Source: Aridibacter famidurans
GTDB lineage: Bacteria; Acidobacteriota; Blastocatellia; Pyrinomonadales; Pyrinomonadaceae
Direction of reading: 5' to 3'
Length of the DNA stretch: 56,734 bases
Assembly (NCBI GenBank): GCA_024103495.1
Contig: JAGFIQ010000073.1
Coordinates: forward strand, 1 to 56,734
Positions 25,800 to 33,547 of the stretch are shown here, piece after piece. The notes below the pieces were generated by a model. That model made no database searches, had not been told where the DNA came from, and saw nothing but the letters and a program-made list of their open reading frames with translations. The translations under genes were made by a program, and so were the position numbers. Within the stretch, counting starts at the first letter, position 1. Each line of letters starts with the position of its first letter.

Positions 25800-27611
25800 A
25801 TGACAGAAAGGCCAAAACGAGCTCAGGTGAGCGATCCGGACGAGGGCAAGACCGGGGAACTCACACTGTACGGCCGTTCCGTGTCGAGGGGAGTTACCGT
25901 CGGCACGGCGCTCTGCTTGTACGGAGCGAAGCGGCAGTACTACCGGAGGGAGATCGGTTCGGAAGATCTGGATCGCGAGAACGGGCGGTTCAGCTCTGCC
26001 GTTCTGGCAGCGAAGGAACAATTGTCGGAGATCGCCTCGGCCGACGGAGGCGATGGAAATCAGGCGCGTATCTTCGAAACGCACATACTTTTTCTCGAGG
26101 ACCTGTCTTTGCTTCGCCAGATCGAGACGATGATCCACGATCAGAGGGTCAATGCGGAATGGGCGGTGAAGACGGTGATAGACAAATACGTAACTCGCTA
26201 CAAGTCGTTGTCGGACAGGCACTTGCAGGAGAAGTACATCGATCTGGAAGATGTCGGTGAGAGGATCCTTACCGCGCTCGGCGGAGGAGGCGAGAATTCC
26301 TACAGCCTGGATTCGGATACCGTGATCATCGCGAAAGAACTCAATCCGTCCACGCTGATCGAACTGAGCCGGAAGCATCCGGCCGCTGTCGTGACCGAGA
26401 GCGGAGGCTGGACATCGCATACTTTCATACTTGCTCGCGAGCTCGAGCTTCCGGCGGTTACAGGCATACGGCAGCTCTTGAGATCGGTCGAGACGGGCGA
26501 AAAGATCGTCGTCGACGGGTACGGCGGCAAGGTCATCTTGAGACCCGCTGAAGACACGCTTGAAAAATTCCGTTCTCCGGAGAAGGAGACGGCGGCCGCA
26601 GGATCCGGGAGCGTCGATCCCGAAGCGGCCCTTGAAACTCTCGACGGATTCCAGATCACTTTGAGGGCGAATCTCGATATCACACGCGATTTCACGGCCG
26701 CGGCGAGGTCGGGGGGAAAAGGCATCGGCCTGTACCGAAGCGAGTTTCTTTTCAACCAGTTCCGCGGCTACCCTTCGGAAGACGAACAGTACGAGAGTTA
26801 CCTTCGCATTGCCGAGGAAGCGAACTCGCACGGGATCCGTATCAGGACCTTTGATCTGAGCATCAACCGGGTCGCGGTCGGTATCGACGGCCGGGAAAAG
26901 AACCCTGCACTGGGGCTTCGCGGCATAAGGCTGAGCAAGCGCTACGAGGCGGAGTTCCGGACTCAGGTCCGCGCACTCCTCCGGGCTGCTTCAATGCATT
27001 CGATCTCGATCGTCCTTCCGATGATCAGCGATTGCGAAGAGGTGAAGTGGGCGCGAAAGATCGTCTCAGAGGAGAAGGCCCGCCTAGATTCCGAGGGACT
27101 CGAACACGGCGATCCGGAGATCGGTGTGATGATCGAGGTTCCCGCCGCAGTGCTTTCGATAGATCGGATACTCGAAGAAGCTGACTTCGTCAACATAGGC
27201 ACGAACGACCTTGTCCAGTATTTGCTTGCCGTGGACCGAGACAACGAAGAGGTGGCCGATTGGTTCAGGACGGTCCACAGTTCGGTCCTGAAGAGCCTGC
27301 GTATCGTGCTCGACGCCGCCCGTTCGAAGGAAAAGGGCGCGCTAGTGTGCGGAGAGATGGCGGGTTCGCCGCTTTACGTTCCTATCCTCCTTGGTCTGGG
27401 AGCCCGCGAGTTCTCGATGAACATCAACTCGCTGCCTAGAGTTCGCTCGCTCGTATCGAAGATCGCGGTGGAGGAATGCGAAGAGGCTCTGGAGGAGATC
27501 GAGCTGCTTCCCGACGGTGACGAGCGGGACGAGGGCATTCGCCGCATATTTCAGGAGAAATGGGGCGGTCTTGTGGACTTCGATTCGCTGCTTTCCTTCC
27601 GCAGGCGCTGA
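25800..27611 (+). CDS. ptsI: Phosphoenolpyruvate-protein phosphotransferase (PTS enzyme I)
   Basis: Transfers phosphate from PEP to HPr. The 603 residues contain the N-terminal HPr-binding domain (YGRSVSRGVTVGTAL). The phospho-histidine H207 is in GGWTSHTFILARELELPAVTG. The PEP-binding barrel has GIGLYRSEFLF, LGLRGIRLS, NIGTNDLVQYLLAVDRDN and the C-terminal Cys517 in LVCGEMAG. Some barrel segments are atypical: DLSINRVAVGIDGREKNPA replaces the usual DIGGDK...ENP, and SMNINSLPRVRSLV the usual SM...IP..K. No HPr or IIA gene is nearby, so it may serve a regulatory PTS. It lacks a clear ribosome binding site. Confidence 0.92.
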   Translation: MTERPKRAQVSDPDEGKTGELTLYGRSVSRGVTVGTALCLYGAKRQYYRREIGSEDLDRENGRFSSAVLAAKEQLSEIASADGGDGNQARIFETHILFLEDLSLLRQIETMIHDQRVNAEWAVKTVIDKYVTRYKSLSDRHLQEKYIDLEDVGERILTALGGGGENSYSLDSDTVIIAKELNPSTLIELSRKHPAAVVTESGGWTSHTFILARELELPAVTGIRQLLRSVETGEKIVVDGYGGKVILRPAEDTLEKFRSPEKETAAAGSGSVDPEAALETLDGFQITLRANLDITRDFTAAARSGGKGIGLYRSEFLFNQFRGYPSEDEQYESYLRIAEEANSHGIRIRTFDLSINRVAVGIDGREKNPALGLRGIRLSKRYEAEFRTQVRALLRAASMHSISIVLPMISDCEEVKWARKIVSEEKARLDSEGLEHGDPEIGVMIEVPAAVLSIDRILEEADFVNIGTNDLVQYLLAVDRDNEEVADWFRTVHSSVLKSLRIVLDAARSKEKGALVCGEMAGSPLYVPILLGLGAREFSMNINSLPRVRSLVSKIAVEECEEALEEIELLPDGDERDEGIRRIFQEKWGGLVDFDSLLSFRRR

Positions 27612-27799
27612 GATCATTCCGATCTGTCTTTCCAGTTTTCTAGAAGTTCAACAGCTTTAGACATATAAGACGAGTGTTAAATCGACTCGCGGAATGGAGG
27701 GTGCAAATGCCTCCGACCGGATGTGCGCGCGGAAGCGGACCGCGAAAAAGAATACGGACCGCATTCGAGTTGTACACAGGTCAATGATTGAAAACTGAG

Positions 27800-27829
27800 T
27801 TGTTGCTGTTCAACAACTTTTGTTATAGT
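27800..27829 (+). promoter_or_regulatory. Sigma70-type promoter of rnpB
   Basis: TTGTTG (27800-27805) and TATAGT (27824-27829) with an 18-bp spacer. Position +7 after the -10 box is 27836, exactly the first base of the P1 helix of the RNase P RNA. Confidence 0.7.
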
Positions 27830-27835
27830 AAGGCA

Positions 27836-28241
27836 CGCCCCGAAACCCTTTGATCCGGTAATCGCTTCCGGCAGCAATGTCGGGAGAGGAAAGTCCGAAC
27901 ACCGCAGAGCGTCGAGCCGGCTAACGGCCGGGCGCCCGCCTCGGCGGGTGACGACAAGTGCAACAGAAAGCAGACCAGCCGAAAGGTGATGGGTGAAATG
28001 GTGAGGTAAGAGCTCACCGGCGCGGGTGGCGACATCCGCGGCCAGGCAAACTCCTCGAGGTGCAAGACCAAATAGGGAAACGAGATCCGGGCTGCTCGTC
28101 CGGGTTCCCGGAGTTATCCGGGAGGCGTTTCCGGGTAGGTCGCAAGAGCCGTCCGGCAACGGCCGGCCCAGACGAATGATTACCGCCCGGCTTCGGCCGG
28201 GAAACAGAATTCGGCTTATGGATCCGAGGGTGTCGGGGCGC
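27836..28241 (+). ncRNA. rnpB: RNase P RNA (class A)
   Basis: Catalytic RNA that trims tRNA 5' leaders. The conserved core is visible: GAGGAAAGTCCGAACACC (27886 on), ACAGAAAGCAGACC, AGGCAAACTCC, AGACGAATGATTACCGCC and ACAGAATTCGGCTTA at the 3' side. The ends are set by the P1 helix: CGCCCCGA (27836-27843) pairs with TCGGGGCG (28233-28240), extended by ACCCT/AGGGT and GATCC/GGATC. The 222 bp between ptsI and this gene hold its promoter and otherwise nothing I recognise. A ribbon-helix-helix gene follows 41 bp downstream. Confidence 0.96.
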
Positions 28242-28281
28242 TAAATCGGTGCGAACAGTTTAGAAGGAGTGATCGATCAGT

Positions 28282-28551
28282 ATGGCTAATCGTAAAGGAG
28301 TTTTCATAGGGGCTTATGTGCCCAATGAATTGAAGGAATCGCTGAAGAGGCGCGCGGCAATGGAGCACCGGACGCTGTCCCAGGAGATCACGAGGATACT
28401 TGTTGAAGCGGTCCACGGAAAGGGCCTTCCTTCCGGCAGCGTAGACAGGAGGTCGCAGAACAGCACGCCGAGGCGGCGGGCGTCCGATCCGCTTCCGCGC
28501 AGACGCACCGAAGATCTTCCGTACATTGCTCCGGAGACAAACAACAGCTGA
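28282..28551 (+). CDS. Ribbon-helix-helix (Arc-like) DNA-binding protein
   Basis: An 89-residue protein. Residues 5-48 (GVFIGAYVPNELKESLKRRA, then MEHRTLSQEITRILVEAV) form a beta strand followed by two helices as in Arc/CopG/MetJ-type repressors. The tail is Arg/Ser/Pro-rich (RRRASDPLPRRRTEDLP) and probably disordered. AAGGAGTG lies upstream of the ATG. No toxin gene follows, so it is not an obvious antitoxin; it is more likely a small transcription factor. Directly downstream of rnpB. Confidence 0.82.
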   Translation: MANRKGVFIGAYVPNELKESLKRRAAMEHRTLSQEITRILVEAVHGKGLPSGSVDRRSQNSTPRRRASDPLPRRRTEDLPYIAPETNNS

Positions 28552-28574
28552 GCCGGACTCTCGACCTTGTATTT

Positions 28575-28607
28575 CGGCGCCTTCGTCCTTCGGCGGAGGC
28601 GCCTTTC
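28575..28607 (+). terminator. Probable terminator after the RHH gene
   Basis: GGCGCC (28576-28581) pairs with GGCGCC (28598-28603), with further pairing in the loop, followed by TTTCGCTT. The T-run is short. Confidence 0.5.
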
Positions 28608-28642
28608 GCTTATCCTCACGCCCTCTGATAAAATTTGGGTGA

Positions 28643-29365
28643 ATGAACACGAAGATCATCGCCGCGGCGGTCATCGGCATCCTTGCCGGATTCGCCGCAG
28701 GATTCCTGATAGCGAATTCCCTTAACAGAAGCGAACTCGAGGCGGCGCAGGCGGAAGCAGCGCAGCTGAGGCGCTCATCACCGTCGGCCGGTACACGCGC
28801 CGAGAACATGGAGCTCTCCGACGAAGAGATCCGCAAGAAGATCGCGGAAGCTGATCAGAACGCAGACAATTTCCAGTACCAGAAAACGCTTGGTCTCGCG
28901 CTTTACACGTATGCCGCGATGAAGCAGGACGCGAGGCTTCTGGAGGATGTGGCAAAGCTGCTCGAGCGCGCCCACAAGCTGAACCCGGACGACTACGACG
29001 TGCTTGTTTCGCTCGGGAACATAAGCTTCGATCTCGGGCAGATCAAGAAGGACGAGGCGCTCAATGAAAAGGCTAGGGACCTGTACCGGAACGCGCTCAC
29101 GAAGAACGAGAAGGACGCGAACGTGAGGACCTCACTCGGTGTTTCGTTCCTCGCTGCCCAAAACCCGGACCCGAAGAAGGCGATCGAAGAACTGACGGCC
29201 GCGATCGAGATCGATCCGAAGAACGACAAGGCGCTGCGCTATCTCGCACAGGCATACGCGGAAGCAGGAGACAAGGAGAACGGGGCGAAGTATCTTGAAG
29301 AGCTCAAGAAGATCGATCCCGAGAATCCCGCCGTAGCGGAGCTCGAGAAGAAGATAGGTAGCTAG
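28643..29365 (+). CDS. Membrane-anchored TPR protein
   Basis: A 240-residue protein with one N-terminal membrane segment (about 4-27, IIAAAVIGILAGFAAGFLIANSL). A short coiled-coil-like stretch rich in Ala/Glu follows, then about four TPR units from residue 85 (LLERAHKLNPDDYDVLVSLGNISFDLG; LTAAIEIDPKNDKALRYLAQAYAEAGDKE). It should present a protein-binding scaffold outside the membrane. It precedes a small zinc-ribbon membrane protein; partner unknown. Confidence 0.85.
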   Translation: MNTKIIAAAVIGILAGFAAGFLIANSLNRSELEAAQAEAAQLRRSSPSAGTRAENMELSDEEIRKKIAEADQNADNFQYQKTLGLALYTYAAMKQDARLLEDVAKLLERAHKLNPDDYDVLVSLGNISFDLGQIKKDEALNEKARDLYRNALTKNEKDANVRTSLGVSFLAAQNPDPKKAIEELTAAIEIDPKNDKALRYLAQAYAEAGDKENGAKYLEELKKIDPENPAVAELEKKIGS

Positions 29366-29451
29366 TTCGTGTCGGAGAACGCAACGCGTACCCGCAACAA
29401 CGCTGACGTAAAGAGGGGCGCGAGGTCCCACAGGGGAAGAAAAAGCACGAT

Positions 29452-29751
29452 ATGAAATGGCTGATCATTCTTGGGCTCATTCTGCTCCTGATCGCGGTCG
29501 TAGCGTGGCACTTCCGGAAGCATATACAGTCGGCGTGGTTCATCTACCAGACCTTCCGAAAGATGCGGCAGATGAGGCCGCCAGCCGAAAAACCACTTGA
29601 ACCTAAAGCGAAGTCCGGCGATACGGAACTCGTCAGGTGTCCCAAATGCGGAAAATGGACGCCTAAAGACGACGCCGTGAAGCTGAAATCGGATTTCTTT
29701 TGCTCGCTTGCTTGTCTTGAGGAAACGATGGCGTTCAACCGGCGCCAGTGA
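29452..29751 (+). CDS. Small membrane protein with C-terminal zinc ribbon (PP0621-like)
   Basis: A 99-residue protein. One membrane segment (2-20, KWLIILGLILLLIAVVAWHF) is followed by a basic linker. The C-terminal metal-binding motif is RCPKCGKWTPKDDAV...FFCSLAC, matching the PP0621 pattern (LVxCxxCgxxxP...FCSxxC). A GGGGAAG ribosome binding site precedes the ATG. It converges on the prepilin peptidase gene, with only 4 bp between the stops. Confidence 0.8.
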   Translation: MKWLIILGLILLLIAVVAWHFRKHIQSAWFIYQTFRKMRQMRPPAEKPLEPKAKSGDTELVRCPKCGKWTPKDDAVKLKSDFFCSLACLEETMAFNRRQ

Positions 29752-29755
29752 AGGC

Positions 29756-30649
29756 CTAACCTCCGAACATCCCAAGGTACCACTCGATCAACGGATCTCC
29801 GAAAAGGATAGCGATGATCGACCCGGCGCCAAGAAATATGCCGAACGGGATCTGCGCCTGCAGGTCCTTTTCCTTTTGATACGCGATGTAGGCGATGCCG
29901 GCGACGGCGCCTGTGAAGGCGCCTATGAAGATAGCGAGAAAGGTCAGCTTCAAGCCCAGGAGCGCTCCAACGCCAAACATCATCTTCACGTCTCCCATTC
30001 CCATCGCGTCGACGCCTCGGAGCCGCTTCCATATCGCACCGATCAGCCAAAGCGATCCGCCTCCGAAAAGGCCTCCGAGAACGGCTCCTGCGAGCGAGAC
30101 GAGCCATACGGGCCGGCCCGCAAGTTCGGTGAGCGGGAACGAAAGGATATCCGTGAAATAGAGCGCTCCGACGGTCAAAGGGAAAATGAGCCGGACAAGC
30201 AGTGCAGCGGCGAGCAGTGGATAAGTGATGACGTTCGGCAGGATCATATGCTCGGCGTCGATGAAGATCAGAGCGAGCATCACCGTCACGAAGACGATAG
30301 CTACCGGAAGAAAAGCATTGAACCCGATCTGCCAGAAACAGGCGACCCACAGAAGGCCCGTCAGCAGTTCTACGGCGGGATACCGCGCGGAGATCGGTTC
30401 CTTGCAGTTCCTGCATTTTCCTCCGAGGATCAGCCAGCTGAGGATCGGGATGTTGTCGTAGCCCTTGATCGCTTTTCCGCATTTCGGGCAGGCGGAGCTA
30501 GGCAGGACGATCGATTCCTCGCGCGGCACTCGATGGATGACGACGTTCAGGAAGCTCCCGACCGCGGATCCGAAGATGAAAGCGAAGAGGTACCCGATCC
30601 AGACGGGAAGACCGGTGGCGAGTTCGAAGGAAGATTGGAGAATGATCAT
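29756..30649 (-). CDS. pilD: Prepilin peptidase / N-methyltransferase (A24)
   Basis: Aspartic membrane protease that cleaves and N-methylates type IV prepilins and type II pseudopilins. The 297 residues have the N-terminal methyltransferase region with two cysteine pairs (CPKCG and CRNC) and HRVPREESIVLPSSACP. The catalytic aspartates lie in FIDAEHMILPN and GMGDVKMM. About eight membrane helices are expected. No other pilus or secretion gene is in the window. Confidence 0.94.
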   Translation of the reverse strand: MIILQSSFELATGLPVWIGYLFAFIFGSAVGSFLNVVIHRVPREESIVLPSSACPKCGKAIKGYDNIPILSWLILGGKCRNCKEPISARYPAVELLTGLLWVACFWQIGFNAFLPVAIVFVTVMLALIFIDAEHMILPNVITYPLLAAALLVRLIFPLTVGALYFTDILSFPLTELAGRPVWLVSLAGAVLGGLFGGGSLWLIGAIWKRLRGVDAMGMGDVKMMFGVGALLGLKLTFLAIFIGAFTGAVAGIAYIAYQKEKDLQAQIPFGIFLGAGSIIAILFGDPLIEWYLGMFGG

Positions 30650-30688
30650 CGGGATTAGTAGAGGCGGGGCTTGTACCGGCCCTCGACG

Positions 30689-30895
30689 ACTGGAGCGAAG
30701 GCGGCCCGCCTGCGGTGAGCGAAGCGAAAAGCCCTCCGCCCATTGTCGGCAAATACCGCCGATTATTCAACTCTAAGAAAATCAACCGCGGAGAGGATAG
30801 AGACCTCGTGGCGGAAACTTCGTGCCGCTTTGTGCATCTTCGTGGTCGCGCGTTCTTAGCTATAGGTATTGCAGGCGGGCCGCCTGCGCTCCAGT
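30689..30895. repeat. Inverted repeat pair in spacer (CTGGAGCGCAGGCGG family)
   Basis: The 269-bp spacer between pilD and the M28 gene has no gene. A 25-nt arm at 30689-30713 (begins ACTGGAGCGAAGG, ends GGCCCGCCTGC) and its complement at 30871-30895 match with one mismatch. Each arm is itself partly palindromic (GCAGGCGGGCCGCCTGC). A third relative is at 36202-36227, before the M20 gene. Confidence 0.8.
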
Positions 30896-30918
30896 CTGGA
30901 CGGTCCGCTCATCACTCG

Positions 30919-33024
30919 TCACTTTAGTTTCAACGCCCCCGATTCCACGTTCGCATCCAGGAGCTTCACCACGTCCTCCAGCTTTACCTCGCCGTAGAGG
31001 AACTTCCCGGCGGCGAGCGCTTCGGCGCGGACGGCGCGGTAGATATCCAGGTAGCTGCGCTTTCCGTCGACGAAATTGAACACTTCCGATCTCATCACGG
31101 GATGGATCCCCGTCGGTACGTTTCGGCGCTTTGAAAAATACTCCTCAAGCGGCGCCGCATTCACGGGGACCTTTGTCTTCGCCGTCCGTTCCGGCGGTGA
31201 CAGCAGATAGTCGCCTTCGTCGTCGTTTCCGAGCCCGGAGGCCTCACCTATTTCCTGGAGCATTCTTTCGACGCGTTTCTTGTTCAGTTCAAGATATTTC
31301 GCTATCGAACGATTCGCCCGCTCGTCGTTTCCGGCGATCGCCTTCATAGATTCAAGCGCCCTATCTTCGCGAAGGCCGCCCTGAATTATCTGGTTGCGGG
31401 CGTCCATAAGGCCTTCGCGGGCCTCGACGATCATCAGCGCCTTGTGCAGGTCGTTCGCCAGCCTTCGCGCTCCCTGCGCATATGTCTCGGCCGCCAGCAG
31501 AGGCACATCTTCCGCCTCAGCGTAGGCTAGATAGAAGGCCATCGCGCCGACGATAAAGTTGTTCCTCTGAAGCTGCGTCTGGTCTATGTTTCCGAGGTCG
31601 TCGTCGGACGAGTGTATGTAGTAATCGTCCCAGTTGATCAGTGCCACGGAAGGCACCCCGATCGCGCCTTCGACGAACACAAGATTGTCGGAGGAACCGA
31701 AATACGGAACGAAGCGCGCGTTGTAGGCCTCACGGGTTCCTCTTGTAGCGATGATCGGCTGGGAGAAGGGCCTCGGGTATCCGCCCTGGCGTCCTGCGGT
31801 GATGAACGCGTTGTTGGTCTTGATCACGAACTCGCCTATGCTCTCGAAAAGCGCGTCCAGGTACGAGGTCCTCGAATGCGGAGCATAGATAAGGTGCTGG
31901 ACACGGCTGCCCATCGACTGCTTTGCACCGGTCATATCCTGGTGAAGGTTCGCGAGCATCTGCTTTTCGGAGCCCGGATTGTCGCGGAAGTAGCGGTATT
32001 CCGAGTAGATCTCGTCGGTCCACCAGAAGCGTATGTCGCGAAGCGGGGGAGGGATCTTTCCTTCCTTGATCAGCTTGTTGAACACGCGGGCAAGCTCGAG
32101 GATGTTTCCGGAGCCGCTTCCGTCGTCGTTCGCCGAGCCCTGCTCTTCCTGCAGGTGCGCGGTGATCACGATCTGCTGGTCCTTGTATTTCGTGCCGCGG
32201 ATCCAGCCCTCTACCATTCCCGTGCCCGTGCGTTCGTTCTCGTCGCCGAACTTCGTATCGACCTTAGCGCGGACTCTCACTCTTCCGCCGGGAGCTCTCA
32301 CTCCGGTCGCGAAGAGGTCCTGTTCGCCTTCGGTCTGAAGCACGCGGCGGAGCGTGTCGCCTTTTCGGGGCGAGAGGTTGAAAGCGAACGATCCTTTCGT
32401 GCCCCTCGGAGGATCGGGGATCCGAGTCCAGGGGATCTGGTCGGGGAAATCGAGCATGCTCTTCTGTTCCGAGGTCGTGTAAGCGATCACGCCTGCCGCG
32501 CCGTGTTTGTAAACGGCGTTCGCGACACCGAAACCCGGGTTACCGTTGATCAGCACGATCTTGCCTTTGATATCGAGCCCGGCGAGATCTTCGTCCGTTC
32601 CGTTCCCGCCCCACACCAGATCGGCCTCGATGTCCGCGTCGCGGCTGTTGTCCGAAAGGTAAAGCGCGTGGTCGCCTATGTCGGCGAGCTTCAGTTCGAC
32701 CGGCTCGGTCATCCAGAGCTCGGCGGAGACCGCGGTGTAATTCCCGGAAAGCGGCTGCGGGATGATCTTCACGTCCGCAAGGCCGTTCTTCTTTGCCTCA
32801 GCGGCGACGTAGTCCATCGCCTTAAAGTAACCCTCCATTCCGGAGTCGCGGTGCCACTGGGTCAGCACGCGTATGTGCTCGTAGGCCCGGTCGCCGGAGA
32901 TCTCGTTTCGAAGCATACGGATCTCGGGATCGGTGAGAAACGGAGTGGTCTGGCCGAGCGCCGTCGCCGCCAGCGCAAACATAAGTGCGGAGGCGGAGAA
33001 TTGCCTAAGTCTATTTGATCGCAT
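30919..33024 (-). CDS. Secreted M28-family metallopeptidase with PA domain
   Basis: A 701-residue exported aminopeptidase/carboxypeptidase of the M28 family. Start ATG 33024 is set by GAGGT 5 bases upstream and a signal peptide (MRSNRLRQFSASALMFALAA, ending TALG). A PA insert (about 145-190, GLDIKGKIVLINGNPGFGVAN) precedes the zinc domain. Likely ligands are H290 (TAHLQEE), D301 (NDDGSGSG), E338 (WWTDEIYSE), D363 (HQDMTG), and the His in YYIHSSDDD. The catalytic HxD is HLQ here, and the EE pair is DE, so the site is atypical. It is divergent from the M14 gene across a repeat-filled region. Confidence 0.87.
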   Translation of the reverse strand: MRSNRLRQFSASALMFALAATALGQTTPFLTDPEIRMLRNEISGDRAYEHIRVLTQWHRDSGMEGYFKAMDYVAAEAKKNGLADVKIIPQPLSGNYTAVSAELWMTEPVELKLADIGDHALYLSDNSRDADIEADLVWGGNGTDEDLAGLDIKGKIVLINGNPGFGVANAVYKHGAAGVIAYTTSEQKSMLDFPDQIPWTRIPDPPRGTKGSFAFNLSPRKGDTLRRVLQTEGEQDLFATGVRAPGGRVRVRAKVDTKFGDENERTGTGMVEGWIRGTKYKDQQIVITAHLQEEQGSANDDGSGSGNILELARVFNKLIKEGKIPPPLRDIRFWWTDEIYSEYRYFRDNPGSEKQMLANLHQDMTGAKQSMGSRVQHLIYAPHSRTSYLDALFESIGEFVIKTNNAFITAGRQGGYPRPFSQPIIATRGTREAYNARFVPYFGSSDNLVFVEGAIGVPSVALINWDDYYIHSSDDDLGNIDQTQLQRNNFIVGAMAFYLAYAEAEDVPLLAAETYAQGARRLANDLHKALMIVEAREGLMDARNQIIQGGLREDRALESMKAIAGNDERANRSIAKYLELNKKRVERMLQEIGEASGLGNDDEGDYLLSPPERTAKTKVPVNAAPLEEYFSKRRNVPTGIHPVMRSEVFNFVDGKRSYLDIYRAVRAEALAAGKFLYGEVKLEDVVKLLDANVESGALKLK

Positions 33025-33169
33025 ATTTACCTCGGGGAATTGGAATGCCGGATTGTAGCACAGAATCTTCGGTCGCTGTTTCAGAGCGGGTCCCGGATTG
33101 TGATAGATTATCGGCACACTATTAGAAACCTGGTTTAGCTTTTTTTCTTCTCGACACCTGGCGTCATTG

Positions 33170-33520
33170 TGAGAGAGTCTGGTTCTTCTTTGCGGTCCCT
33201 TGCGGCTTGGCAACTTTTTTTCTTCTTCTTTGCGGTTCTTGGCGTCTTGGCGACTTTGCGGGAGGTTCTTCCCCGCTCAATTGTCGCATCCGCCGCGACT
33301 AATGGAACTGGTTGCTCTCGCAAAGCCGCAAAGGCGCAAAGATACGCAAAGAAGAAAAGGAAGCCGCCAAGCCGCAATGGACAGCAAAAAAGAAAAGAAG
33401 GTCGCCAACACCTTGGAGTGGTCTGGACGCGATCGTAACGGCGAAACACGAAGACTCTCCCGCAAAGCCACAAAGGCGCGAAGGACCGCAAAGAAGAAAA
33501 GAAAGCAACGAAGCACCGCC
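33170..33520. repeat. GCAAAG-type repeat block forming a large imperfect palindrome
   Basis: The divergent spacer between the M28 and M14 genes is packed with CTTTGCGG-type words on the left (33185-33265) and GCAAAGCCGCAAAGGCGCAA-type words on the right (33318-33510), i.e. opposite orientations. The same family is found at 6861-7150. An open frame runs through it into the M14 gene, but its composition is that of the repeat, not of protein. Confidence 0.75.
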
Positions 33521-33547
33521 GATCGAAAGGCAACTCACACTACTACC

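Noticed and set aside
28282..28551. Antitoxin of a toxin-antitoxin pair
   Set aside because: Ribbon-helix-helix fold is right but no small toxin gene lies next to it; the next gene is a TPR protein.
31612..33018. 468-residue open frame opposite the M28 gene
   Set aside because: Antisense shadow of a gene with a signal peptide and metal motifs.
33025..33213. N-terminal extension of the M28 protein
   Set aside because: The ribosome binding site GAGGT and a signal peptide mark ATG 33024.
33200..33547. N-terminal extension of the M14 protein
   Set aside because: It translates the GCAAAG repeat block into Lys/Arg-rich text; the signal peptide starts at 33548.
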